Part shown: piece after piece, positions 53,430 to 61,414 of the stretch
Numbering within the stretch: the first letter of the stretch is position 1
Layout of the letters: the number at the start of each line of letters is the position of its first letter
Assembly (NCBI RefSeq): GCF_900103365.1
Contig: NZ_LT629703.1
Span: forward strand, 6,310,501-6,374,500
DNA: 64,000 bases
Reading direction: 5' to 3'
DNA from: Afipia sp. GAS231
GTDB taxonomy: Bacteria; Pseudomonadota; Alphaproteobacteria; Rhizobiales; Xanthobacteraceae
Notes under the pieces: generated by a model
Databases searched by the model: none
What the model saw: the letters and a program-made list of their open reading frames with translations, nothing else
Told to the model about the DNA's origin: nothing
Program-made: the position numbers and the translations under genes

Positions 53430-53986
53430 TTCACTTGCTCCTGTTCCGCAAGCCATGCTGAGCGCAGCATGGCGCGGGCGCGCGCGAGGCGCGACATCAC
53501 GGTACCGACCGGCACTTCGGCAACCTGGGCTATCTCCCTGTAGGACAAATTCTCGATCTCACGCAGGACGAAAGTCTCCCGGAATGGTTCGGTCAATGCA
53601 GCCACCATCCGGCGGATGGTGTCGGAATCCTTGGCTCGTACCAGTTGCGCCTCCGGCGTTTCCTGGGTCTCGTGCCAGAGCGGTGCCTGATCGGCGCTTT
53701 CCGGCACGTCCTCGATCGTGCTGGTCGGCGTCGTGGCGCGCCTGGCATATTCGGCGCGGCAGACGTTGCGCAGGATCGCGAACAGCCACGGCTTCATCGC
53801 CGGTCCGCGATAGCTGTCGAAATGCTTGAACGCGCGCAGGTAACATTCCTGCACCGCATCTTCGGCATCGGTGGGATCGCGCAGCAAATAGCGCGCCAGC
53901 GTGTAGGCGTCGTTCAGATAAGGCAGCGCCGCCTCGCGAAAGCGCCGCGCCTTTTCGGGATTTTCCTCGGATGCTCGAAGTGGCAT
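53426..53986 (-). CDS. ECF-type RNA polymerase sigma factor
   Basis: This 186-residue sigma factor has region 2 (LARYLLRDPTDAEDAVQECYLRAFKHFDSYRGPAMKPWLFAILRNVCR) and region 4 (LTEPFRETFVLREIENLSYREIAQVAEVPVGTVMSRLARARAML), with no sigma 1 or 3 regions. ATG 53986 is chosen on family length; the frame is open to 54085 with another ATG at 54052. It is translationally coupled to its anti-sigma factor. A cupredoxin and a metallophosphoesterase lie upstream in the same direction and are likely part of its regulon. Confidence 0.9.
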   Translation of the reverse strand: MPLRASEENPEKARRFREAALPYLNDAYTLARYLLRDPTDAEDAVQECYLRAFKHFDSYRGPAMKPWLFAILRNVCRAEYARRATTPTSTIEDVPESADQAPLWHETQETPEAQLVRAKDSDTIRRMVAALTEPFRETFVLREIENLSYREIAQVAEVPVGTVMSRLARARAMLRSAWLAEQEQVK

Positions 53987-54077
53987 CGCCTTTGGTCCGG
54001 CTGCAGCAGGAAGCGCTTTGGCCCGGCCGGGGGCAGTCCACCGGCCGGGCATGGTTGTGATGCCTTGGTTGGGCACG

Positions 54078-54416
54078 TTATTCAACCTTCACAATCCCTG
54101 TCATGTGCGGGTGCAGCGAACAAAAGTACTTGTATTCGCCGGCCGCGGTGAACGTGAACGCGAAGGTGCCGTCGGTATCCATGGTTTTCGACCGGAACTT
54201 GCCCGCACAGACCACGGTGTGGGGAATGTCGTCGCGGTTGGTCCAGGTGACGGTCTGGCCGACCTTCACCGTCAGCTGGGCCGGCTGGAAGACGAAGTTG
54301 TCGATATGCACGGCCAACGGATCGGCTGCCGCTTCCTCGGCGGCGGCCGCGACGATGGGCAGGAACAGGGTTGCGACCGCGGCGATGCCGAAGTCGCGAC
54401 GATTGAGCGAAGTCAT
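54078..54416 (-). CDS. Cupredoxin-domain (blue copper) protein
   Basis: This 112-residue exported protein has a twin-arginine-like leader (MTSLNRRDFGIAAVATLFLPIVAAAAE) and a plastocyanin/azurin-like fold. The type I copper ligands are visible: His in DDIPHTVVCAG, then Cys, His and Met in YKYFCSLHPHMTGIV. It probably carries electrons in the periplasm or binds copper. Spacing: 15 bp after the metallophosphoesterase gene; its 3' end at 54078 slightly precedes the sigma-factor start, so the group is one transcript. Confidence 0.9.
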   Translation of the reverse strand: MTSLNRRDFGIAAVATLFLPIVAAAAEEAAADPLAVHIDNFVFQPAQLTVKVGQTVTWTNRDDIPHTVVCAGKFRSKTMDTDGTFAFTFTAAGEYKYFCSLHPHMTGIVKVE

Positions 54417-54431
54417 GTTCAGTATTCCCTG

Positions 54432-55382
54432 TTAGCCCACCAGCGGCGTGTCGATGATGGCCAGCGGCTGGTTGTTCTGCTTGAAGTTGATGCTGGCAAC
54501 GCCGAGCATGGTGCGCAGTTTCGCATCCTCGACCTTCATCGGTCCGGGTGAGGGGGCAGCCCCTGGCGCCGGCTGCGGGAAGGCGGTCGAACGCGCGGTG
54601 TGGAAGGTGACGTTGCCTTCGACCTTCTGCATCACCTGGTGGATGTGACCGTTCAGAACCGTGACCGAGCCAAAGCCCTTGACGTATTCCAGCGCGCGGC
54701 CGCCGTCCTCGGTGCCCCAGCCCCATTGCGGATAGACCGTCCACAGCGGGATATGGGCGAACAGCACGACGGGGGTCGATTTCGAACGGCCCTTGAGGTC
54801 GTTCTCCAGCCATTCGAGCTGTTCGTTGCCGAGGTTGCCGAGGCCGCCGGCCTTGAGATCGACGACGTTGACCAGGCCGACGAAATGAACGCCGCCGGCG
54901 TCGAAGGAATACCAGCCGGCACCCTTGGTGCCCTTGCCATAGCGCTCCTTGTAGAGCTTGACTTCTTCGTCGATGAAATCGTGCTCGCCCGGCACGTAGT
55001 GCACGTCGAGCTTGGACTGCGAGATGATGCGGTCGGCGTTGTCGAATTCGGCGGCCTTCGACAGATGCGTGATGTCGCCGGTATGGATCATGAACGACGG
55101 CTTGACCGGCATGGCGTTGACCTTGTTGATGGCCTCTTCGAGGGTGCCGATCGCGTTCGGATTGGCCGGCTTGTCAAAGCCGACATGGCTGTCGCTGATC
55201 TGCAGGAAGGTCATTCCCTTGGCTTGGGCTTCGGCGGCGGCGGCGGAACCGACCATGCCGACCGTATGCGGAATGCCGCCGGTGACGGTCCAGAGCAGGC
55301 CGGTGCCGGCCCAGGTCATGCATTCCAGCACCTTGCGGCGGCTGACGCCGTTTCCTTCGTCGTGATGGTCGTGATTGCTCAT
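54432..55382 (-). CDS. Tat-exported calcineurin-like metallophosphoesterase
   Basis: This 316-residue protein has a Tat signal (GVSRRKVLECMTWAGTGLLW). It has the metallophosphoesterase motifs ISDSHVGF, HTGDITHLS, VPGEHDF, FAHIPLW and NGHIHQ. GEHD replaces the usual GNHD. It is thus a two-metal phosphatase in the periplasm, with substrate unknown. The N-terminus before the signal is His-rich (MSNHDHHDEGNG). It is the first gene of the minus-strand run ahead of the cupredoxin, sigma and anti-sigma genes, so it is probably regulated with them. Confidence 0.9.
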   Translation of the reverse strand: MSNHDHHDEGNGVSRRKVLECMTWAGTGLLWTVTGGIPHTVGMVGSAAAAEAQAKGMTFLQISDSHVGFDKPANPNAIGTLEEAINKVNAMPVKPSFMIHTGDITHLSKAAEFDNADRIISQSKLDVHYVPGEHDFIDEEVKLYKERYGKGTKGAGWYSFDAGGVHFVGLVNVVDLKAGGLGNLGNEQLEWLENDLKGRSKSTPVVLFAHIPLWTVYPQWGWGTEDGGRALEYVKGFGSVTVLNGHIHQVMQKVEGNVTFHTARSTAFPQPAPGAAPSPGPMKVEDAKLRTMLGVASINFKQNNQPLAIIDTPLVG

Positions 55383-55620
55383 GACAAACTCTCCCTGAGC
55401 CCTTGATTGGGCTTCCGGGTACGTGATCGGGGGGCGCGCGGGTTTATTCCCGGGAGGGCTGACCCCACCCAGGCCGGCGATGACGTTTTCGTGAGCGGTA
55501 GCGGGGGGCGCTTCCGGGGCCGCGTTAGCCGTAACAAACCTGTCGTGCGGCCGTCAGCAAAGTGTCAGCGGAGGTGCGTAGATCAGCGGGACTTTAACCA
55601 CTGGAATCGGGAGCGCAGAC

Positions 55621-55833
55621 ATGAGCGAACACGCCGTCGAACATCACCACAAAGCCGCCGAACATCACGAGCATGCCGCCAAGCATCACCGTGAAGCCGC
55701 CAAGCACCACGAATCCGGCGATCACGAAAAGGCGGCGCACCACGCGCATAGCGCCCACGGCCATGCCAGCCACGCCGAAGAACATCACGCCGAGGCGAGC
55801 CGTCACCACGCCGAGCACCACGGTCAGCACTAA
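55621..55833 (+). CDS. Histidine-rich small repeat protein
   Basis: This 70-residue protein is about one third histidine. It is made of 7-8-residue units such as EHHHKAA, EHHEHAA, KHHREAA and KHHESGD, then AEEHHAEASRHHAEHHGQH. There is no signal peptide, so it should stay in the cytoplasm. The heptad-like pattern suggests an amphipathic helix with His on one face, suited to binding metals such as Cu, Ni or Zn; this is inference. It is divergent from the metallophosphoesterase-cupredoxin-sigma operon, separated by 238 bp. A hairpin follows. Confidence 0.8.
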   Translation: MSEHAVEHHHKAAEHHEHAAKHHREAAKHHESGDHEKAAHHAHSAHGHASHAEEHHAEASRHHAEHHGQH

Positions 55834-56150
55834 AACGCTTTAGTACGCGTCGAGTTGGTGCGCGTAGCGTTTGGCCGTCCCAGCAAGGGGACGGCCATTT
55901 CTTATGCGGGCGCGCTTGTTCGAACGCCTGCAGCGCACGCATCGGGAGTTCGGGGTCTTCCTGCTCATCGGCGTGGCGATGTCGACTTCACCCCTGGAAC
56001 CAGCGACAGTTCCCGACGACCGGCACATATTCGGCAATCGTGTTCGACTTGCGGTCAGTCTCTGCCCATAATCGACAGCGCAGAAGCAGGTCACTGGCCC
56101 ATGGGCCTCCGTCAACGAACAGCTGATCCAGGTAGCGGAGTATCACCGTC
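55834..56150. other. Gene-free region with hairpin after the His-rich gene
   Basis: In this 317-bp gap the only clear element is a hairpin GGCCGTCCC / GGGACGGCC (55873-55896, 6-base loop) followed by ATTTCTT, probably the terminator of the His-rich gene. A 66-codon frame at 55871-56071 begins inside the hairpin and has no family features, so it is not called. The remainder presumably holds the baeRF gene promoter. Confidence 0.6.
55873..55903 (+). terminator. Probable intrinsic terminator of the His-rich gene
   Basis: A 9-bp GC stem with 6-base loop followed by ATTTCTTA, located 40 bp after the stop. The T-run is short, so efficiency is uncertain. Confidence 0.55.
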
Positions 56151-57272
56151 ATGCTTTATGTCGACATCCCGAGTCCAGCCGATCTGAAATCGCTGGCGGC
56201 CCACCGAGACGACATCTGTGTCTCGATTTATCTACCCACCACGCCAGTGAGCCAGGAAACGGCGGGTGACCGGATCGAATTGAAGAATCTCGCAAAGCAG
56301 GCCTTGCGGCAGCTTGAGACGGCAAACGCCGACAAGCGCCGCGTCGCCGCGCTGATGGAGCATCTCGATGACCTGATTGATGACGACGAGTTCTGGCGGT
56401 TCCAGGCGCGCAGCCTCGCCGTGCTCGCAACCCCGGACAATGCGCGGACCTTCCGCGTGCCCAATACGCTGGTAACAATCGTCGAGGTGTCCGATCGATT
56501 TCATCTCAAGCCGCTGCTGCGCGCCGTCGCATTTCCCAATACTTGCTTCGTGCTGGCGCTGGCGGAAGGCGGGGTCCGCGTCATTCAGGTCTCGGCCGAC
56601 CTGCCAGCCGCGGTCGTAAGTGTCGATGGCGTGCCAAAGGACGCAGCCAGCGCAGTCGGGCGCTCCACCGTCAACGACCGCTCGCCGAGCGGCCGTCTTC
56701 AGGGATCGGAAGGTCAGAAGGTCTTGTTGCGCCAATTCGCCCGCAAGGTCGATCAGGCGCTGCGCGGGCTGTTGACTGGCAGTGACGTCCCGCTGGTGCT
56801 GGCCGCGAGCGAGCCGCTCGCTTCCATCTATCGGTCGGTCAACACCTACGCTCATCTGGCCAAGTCTGGGATCGACGGCAGTCCCGTATACTTGACCGAT
56901 GCCCAACTCGCGGATCGTGCTCGCGCTTTGCTGGACGGCTTGAATCGGGATGAGATTGCCCAGTGGAAGACGGCCTTCGTGGTGCGCGAGAACGAAGGTC
57001 GAGCCACGACCGACATCGCATCCGCGGCGCGAGCAGCAACCTATGGTGCGGTGGAGTCGATGTTGGTTGATATCGACGAGGTCATTCCCGGTACGGTCGA
57101 TGAGACGAATGGCGCCATCAGCTTCTCAAAATCGGCCGACGCGAGCAATTACGGCGTCGTCGACGAAATCGCGAGCCGTGTCATCCGCTCGGGCGGCCGG
57201 ATTCTTGGCGTGCGAAGAGCCGATATTCCAGGCGGCAAATCGCTCGCAGCCATTTTGCGCTATGCAATGTAG
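56151..57272 (+). CDS. baeRF11-family release-factor-like protein
   Basis: This 373-residue protein (MLYVDIPSPADLKSLAAHRDDICVSIYLPTTPVSQE...) resembles family 11 of the bacterial archaeo-eukaryotic release factors (baeRF), homologues of eRF1 predicted to act at the ribosome. Landmarks are an N-terminal alpha-beta domain, a central segment LRQFARKVDQALRGLLTGSDVPLVLAASEPLASIYRSV, and a C-terminal L7Ae-like part (ATYGAVESMLVDIDEVIPG...VIRSGGRILGVRRADIPGG). I do not see a clear GGQ tripeptide. GGAG lies about 10 bases before the ATG. It appears monocistronic and convergent with the hydrolase gene. Function is unproven. Confidence 0.75.
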   Translation: MLYVDIPSPADLKSLAAHRDDICVSIYLPTTPVSQETAGDRIELKNLAKQALRQLETANADKRRVAALMEHLDDLIDDDEFWRFQARSLAVLATPDNARTFRVPNTLVTIVEVSDRFHLKPLLRAVAFPNTCFVLALAEGGVRVIQVSADLPAAVVSVDGVPKDAASAVGRSTVNDRSPSGRLQGSEGQKVLLRQFARKVDQALRGLLTGSDVPLVLAASEPLASIYRSVNTYAHLAKSGIDGSPVYLTDAQLADRARALLDGLNRDEIAQWKTAFVVRENEGRATTDIASAARAATYGAVESMLVDIDEVIPGTVDETNGAISFSKSADASNYGVVDEIASRVIRSGGRILGVRRADIPGGKSLAAILRYAM

Positions 57273-57347
57273 GCTTAATGAAAGGGCGCAACATTCCGCA
57301 GTGACCAATGCGTGCCTGCTTCAGCCCCAAAAGCGGACATCGCATAT

Positions 57348-58265
57348 CTATGGGTACGCGCCCCGATCCGACCGGGCCTCGAACGCCGCGAGGGCTTTGA
57401 GCAACTGGTGCGGAGCTTCCTGCGCAACGCAGTGATCGACGCCGTCGAAGGTCCATTGGCTCACGTGCGGGATCAGGGCTGCGGCTCGCGATGCCATGAC
57501 CTTGTAGATCGGCCAGGATTGTTCGGTGGTGGCGACGCACACCGGGCAGCCGATCTCGGACAGCCAAGCGAAGGGATTGCCGCGCGCGTCTCCGGCATAG
57601 ACCTGCTCCATCGCTTCGCAGATCGGGAGCGTGACGGCGGACTCGATCTCCGGCGTGCAGCGCAGCCGCACGCGGCCGTCTTGCTGCGTGGCAAAGCCAT
57701 GCTGAATGTAGGCCCGGAGCGAGGGCTCGGACCACTTCGCGAATGCAGGCGCCGCGCGATAGCGTTGGAACGCGGCATTAGCGCTGTCGAACTCGGGCTG
57801 GCGGCGCAGTACGCTCTGCACGGCGGCCGTTGACCTGTCACTCAACGGGGCGTCGCGCGCCGCGCGCGGGTCCATCACCGTCGGTTCCATCACGAACAGA
57901 CGCGAGAACCGCTGGGGCAGAAGTTTTGCTGCTAACAGCAGGTCGGTAGCGCCGGCCGAATGCCCGATGCCATAGATATCCGACAGATCGAGCGTCTCGA
58001 TCACCTGGCACAGATCCTCGGCGAAATCCTGAAAATGATAGCGGTCGGCCGCCGGCTTGTGGCTGTCACCATGGCCGCGGCGGTCGAGTGCGTAGACGGT
58101 GTAGCGAGACGCCAACTCGCGGGCGACGTCGTCCCAGACCTCGGCGACGAAGCCGGTGCCGTGCAGCAGCAGCGCGGGCGGTTTGCCGGAGTTCGCCTCG
58201 CCCCATAGCGCCAGCGCGATACGCTCGTCTTCGGGGCCGACCGAAATGCGATGCGGGTTCGTCAT
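57348..58265 (-). CDS. Alpha/beta hydrolase
   Basis: This 305-residue protein has the alpha/beta-hydrolase layout: oxyanion loop LLLHGTGFVAEVWDD, the nucleophile elbow GIGHSAGATD (Ser about 104) and a C-terminal catalytic His (DGVDHCVAQEAP). LDRRGHGDSHKP is characteristic of the superfamily. The length fits esterases and C-C bond hydrolases, so the substrate is open. It starts 12 bp after the GMC oxidoreductase stop in the same orientation, so the two form an operon. Confidence 0.88.
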   Translation of the reverse strand: MTNPHRISVGPEDERIALALWGEANSGKPPALLLHGTGFVAEVWDDVARELASRYTVYALDRRGHGDSHKPAADRYHFQDFAEDLCQVIETLDLSDIYGIGHSAGATDLLLAAKLLPQRFSRLFVMEPTVMDPRAARDAPLSDRSTAAVQSVLRRQPEFDSANAAFQRYRAAPAFAKWSEPSLRAYIQHGFATQQDGRVRLRCTPEIESAVTLPICEAMEQVYAGDARGNPFAWLSEIGCPVCVATTEQSWPIYKVMASRAAALIPHVSQWTFDGVDHCVAQEAPHQLLKALAAFEARSDRGAYP

Positions 58266-58277
58266 GAGAGCGATGCG

Positions 58278-59897
58278 CTACCGCGCATCCTGCAGGATCA
58301 TCGCGGCGGCTTTTTCCGCGATCATTGCCGTCGGCGTGTTGGTATTGCCCGAGGTGATGGTCGGCATCACCGACGCATCGGCTACGCGCAGTCCCGCAAT
58401 GCCATAGAAGCGCAGGCGCTCGTCGACGACGGCTGCGGGATCGGAGGCCGTGCCCATCTTGGCGGTGCCGACGGGATGGAAAATCGTGGTGCCGATGTCG
58501 CCGGCGGCCTTCGCCAGCGAGGCGTCGTCGTCGCCGACGGAGGGTCCGGGCAGGTATTCCTGCGGATGATACTGGGCCAGCCGTTGCTGCTTCATCAGCC
58601 GCCGCGTGGTGCGGATGGCGTCGGCCGCGACCTGGCGGTCATCGTCGGTCGAGAGGTAATTCGGCGCGATCATCGGTGCCTGATCAGCCACCGAGGAACG
58701 AAGGCGCACGGTGCCGCGCGAGGTCGGCTGCAGATTGCAGGCGCTGACGGTGATCGCGGGGAACCGATGCAGGGGATCGCCGAATTTATCCAGCGACAGC
58801 GGCTGCACGTGGAACTGGATATTGGCGCGCGCGCGATGCGGATCGGAGCGGGTGAAGATGCCGAGCTGCGACGGCGCCATTGTCAGCGGGCCACGGCGGC
58901 GGAAGGCATAATCGAGCCCCATCAGGCCGCGCCGGACCAGCGAGTAGTAGGTCTCGTTGAGGGTGCGGACGCCCTCGACTTTGTAGATCGCGCGCTGCTG
59001 CAGATGGTCCTGCAGGTTGCGGCCAACGCCCTGGCGGTCGAGCACGACGTCGATGCCGAGCGGCGACAGCCAGTCGGCCGGGCCGATGCCGGAGCGGTGC
59101 AAGACCTGCGTCGATCCGATTGATCCCGCACACAAAACGACCTCGCCCTTGGTGCGCGCTTCGACCACTTCATTGCCTTGCATGAAGCGCACGCCGACGG
59201 CGCGGCCGTTCTCGACGATGAGGCGATCGACCAGCACGTTCTTTTCCAACCGCAGGTTGGGACGGTTCAAGACCGGCTTCAAAAAGCCTCGCGCCGATGA
59301 CCAGCGGCGGCCGCGCTTCTGGTTGACGTGGAAATAGCTGACGCCCTCGTTGTCGCCGGTGTTGAAATCCGGAATCCGCCGGATGCCCATCTGTTCGGCG
59401 GCGTCGCCGACCGCGTCGAGAATGTCCCAGGACAGCCGCGGCGCCTCGATCCGCCAGCCGCCGCCGGTGCCGTGATGTTCACTGTCCCCGAGAAAATGAT
59501 CCTCGAGGCGGCGGAACAGCGGCAGCACGTCGTCATAGCCCCAGCCGGTGAGGCCAAGTTGCCGCCAGTGATCGTAATCGGCAGCCTGTCCCCGCATCGA
59601 GATCATCGCGTTGATCGCGGACGAGCCGCCGATCACCTTGCCGCGGGGGTAGGCCAGCGCCCGGCCGTTGAGGCCCGGTTCCGGTTCGGTCTTGAACATC
59701 CAGTCGGAGCGGGGATTGCCGATCGCAAAGAGGTAGCCGACCGGGATGTGGAACCAGATCCAGTTGTCGTTGCCGCCGGCCTCCAGGATCAGCACCCGGT
59801 TTTTGGGGTCGGCTGACAGCCGGTTGGCCATGATGCAGCCGGCGGTGCCCGCGCCGACGACGATATAGTCGAAATCACCTTCGAGCCGCTTCGGCAT
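58278..59897 (-). CDS. GMC-family flavoprotein oxidoreductase (choline/alcohol dehydrogenase-like)
   Basis: This 539-residue FAD enzyme has the N-terminal YIVVGAGTAGCIMANRLS, GMC signature 1 (ALAYPRGKVIGGSSAINAMIS) and signature 2 (VLCAGSIGSTQVLHRSGIG). Its C-terminal active-site region is HPVGTAKMG...NTNTPTAMIAEKAA. It oxidises a primary alcohol. ATG 59897 (MPKRLEGDFDY) has the best position; two upstream ATGs (59912, 59924) are possible, the second inside a palindromic repeat. The substrate may be an alcohol linked to the alpha/beta hydrolase next to it. Confidence 0.88.
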   Translation of the reverse strand: MPKRLEGDFDYIVVGAGTAGCIMANRLSADPKNRVLILEAGGNDNWIWFHIPVGYLFAIGNPRSDWMFKTEPEPGLNGRALAYPRGKVIGGSSAINAMISMRGQAADYDHWRQLGLTGWGYDDVLPLFRRLEDHFLGDSEHHGTGGGWRIEAPRLSWDILDAVGDAAEQMGIRRIPDFNTGDNEGVSYFHVNQKRGRRWSSARGFLKPVLNRPNLRLEKNVLVDRLIVENGRAVGVRFMQGNEVVEARTKGEVVLCAGSIGSTQVLHRSGIGPADWLSPLGIDVVLDRQGVGRNLQDHLQQRAIYKVEGVRTLNETYYSLVRRGLMGLDYAFRRRGPLTMAPSQLGIFTRSDPHRARANIQFHVQPLSLDKFGDPLHRFPAITVSACNLQPTSRGTVRLRSSVADQAPMIAPNYLSTDDDRQVAADAIRTTRRLMKQQRLAQYHPQEYLPGPSVGDDDASLAKAAGDIGTTIFHPVGTAKMGTASDPAAVVDERLRFYGIAGLRVADASVMPTITSGNTNTPTAMIAEKAAAMILQDAR

Positions 59898-59919
59898 TGT
59901 CCGCCCATTCATGACCGTC

Positions 59920-60035
59920 GTCATGCCCGGGCAACAGCGCGAAGCGCGTCTTCGCGCCAGGCGTCCCGGGCATCCACGTCTTGTTTGGGCCGTTATTAGT
60001 CAGACGTGGATGGCCGGGACAAGCCCGGCCATGAC
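59920..60035. repeat. Palindromic intergenic repeat, family A copy 2, with an extra internal hairpin
   Basis: The outer arms are the same as at 3823-3905: it starts GTCATGCCCGGGC and ends AAGCCCGGCCATGAC. About 30 extra bases (roughly 59933-59962) including a GCGCGAAGCGCGTCTTCGCG hairpin sit within the left arm. It lies between the GMC gene and the divergent amidohydrolase gene, over their upstream regions. Confidence 0.85.
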
Positions 60036-60150
60036 AAGGGGGATGGAACCCTGCAAAGCGGGTAGGGCGGATCCGTTGCAGCCTGTTGGGTGGATCGCCC
60101 CTTGCATGCTACAGAGGCAGAACCGTTCTAATTTGAGGTCCAGAATCCCC

Positions 60151-61323
60151 ATGCCCATCGTCAACCGCGTCGCCGATCTGCAACCCGATATCCAGGCCTG
60201 GCGCCGCGATATCCATGAAAACCCCGAATTGCTGTACGAAGTGCACCGCACTGCGGCATTCGTGGCGGATCGGCTGCGCGAATTCGGCTGCGACGAGGTC
60301 GCCACCGGCCTCGGCCGTACCGGCGTCGTCGGCGTCATCAAGGGCAAGAAGCCGGCCGGCAAGGGCGACATCAGGGTGATCGGGCTGCGGGCCGACATGG
60401 ATGCGCTGCCGATCGAGGAAGAGACCAAGCTTCCGTATGCGTCCAAGACACCGGGCCTGATGCATGCCTGCGGCCATGACGGCCACACCGCGATGCTGCT
60501 GGGCGCGGCCCGCTATCTCGCCGAAACCCGCAATTTCGCCGGCGACGCCGTCGTGATTTTCCAGCCGGCCGAAGAGGGCGGCGCCGGTGCGGCCGCCATG
60601 ATCAAGGACGGGCTGATGGACCGGTTCGGCATCGAGCAGGTCTACGGCATGCATAACGGTCCGGGACTTCCCGTGGGTTCCTTTGCCATCCGTCCCGGTC
60701 CGATCATGGCCGCGACTGACTCGATCGACATCAAGATCGAAGGGCTCGGCGGACACGCCGCGCGTCCGCACAAATGCATCGATTCCGTTCTGGTCGGCTC
60801 GCAGCTCATCACCGCGTTGCAGACGATCGTCTCGCGCACCGTCGATCCGCTGGAATCGGCGGTCATCTCGATCTGCGAATTCCACGCCGGCAACGCCCGC
60901 AACGTGATCCCGCAGACCGCCGAACTGCGCGGTACCGTCCGCACGCTGACGGCAGAAACCCGCGAACTGGTCGAGAAGCGCGTCCGCGAAGTGGTCGCCG
61001 GCATAGCGCAGATCACCGGCGCCAAGATCGATCTGGTCTACGAGCGTGGTTATCCCGTGACCATGAACCATGCCGCGCAAACCGAGTTTGCGACCCAGGT
61101 GGCGAAGGAAATCGCCGGCGAGCAGAACGTTCACGAGTCGCCGCCGATGATGGGCGCGGAGGATTTTTCCTACATGCTGGAGGCGCGCCCGGGCGCCTTC
61201 ATCTTCTGCGGCAACGGCGACAGCGCCGGCCTGCATCACCCCGCCTACAATTTCAACGACGAGGCGATCCTGTACGGCACCTCGTACTGGATCAAGCTGG
61301 TCGAGAACACCCTGGCGGCCTGA
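60151..61323 (+). CDS. M20-family amidohydrolase (hippurate hydrolase/IAA-amino-acid hydrolase-like)
   Basis: This 390-residue protein has the M20D amidohydrolase motifs GLRADMDALPIEEE, the metal-binding HACGHDGHTAML, FQPAEEGGAGAAAMIKDG (catalytic EE) and GMHNGPGLPVGSFA, with a dimerisation domain at about 180-300. It cleaves an N-acyl amino acid such as hippurate or an indole-acetyl amino acid; the exact substrate is not readable. ATG 60151 is chosen; the longer open frame upstream runs through the repeat and is unlikely. A terminator follows. Confidence 0.9.
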   Translation: MPIVNRVADLQPDIQAWRRDIHENPELLYEVHRTAAFVADRLREFGCDEVATGLGRTGVVGVIKGKKPAGKGDIRVIGLRADMDALPIEEETKLPYASKTPGLMHACGHDGHTAMLLGAARYLAETRNFAGDAVVIFQPAEEGGAGAAAMIKDGLMDRFGIEQVYGMHNGPGLPVGSFAIRPGPIMAATDSIDIKIEGLGGHAARPHKCIDSVLVGSQLITALQTIVSRTVDPLESAVISICEFHAGNARNVIPQTAELRGTVRTLTAETRELVEKRVREVVAGIAQITGAKIDLVYERGYPVTMNHAAQTEFATQVAKEIAGEQNVHESPPMMGAEDFSYMLEARPGAFIFCGNGDSAGLHHPAYNFNDEAILYGTSYWIKLVENTLAA

Positions 61324-61350
61324 TCGCCTGAATTTCGATCTCACGTGAAG

Positions 61351-61385
61351 GAAGGCCTGCATCTCCAATGCAGGCCTTCTTTATT
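61351..61385 (+). terminator. Intrinsic terminator after the amidohydrolase gene
   Basis: GAAGGCCTGCAT pairs with ATGCAGGCCTTC across a 5-base loop, followed by TTTATTT. It begins 27 bp after the stop. Confidence 0.85.
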
Positions 61386-61414
61386 TGCGGCTCACCTAAT
61401 TTGCTTCAACCGGA

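Noticed and set aside
55871..56071. 66-codon frame after the His-rich gene
   Set aside because: Begins in a terminator-like hairpin, has no ribosome-binding site and no recognisable features.
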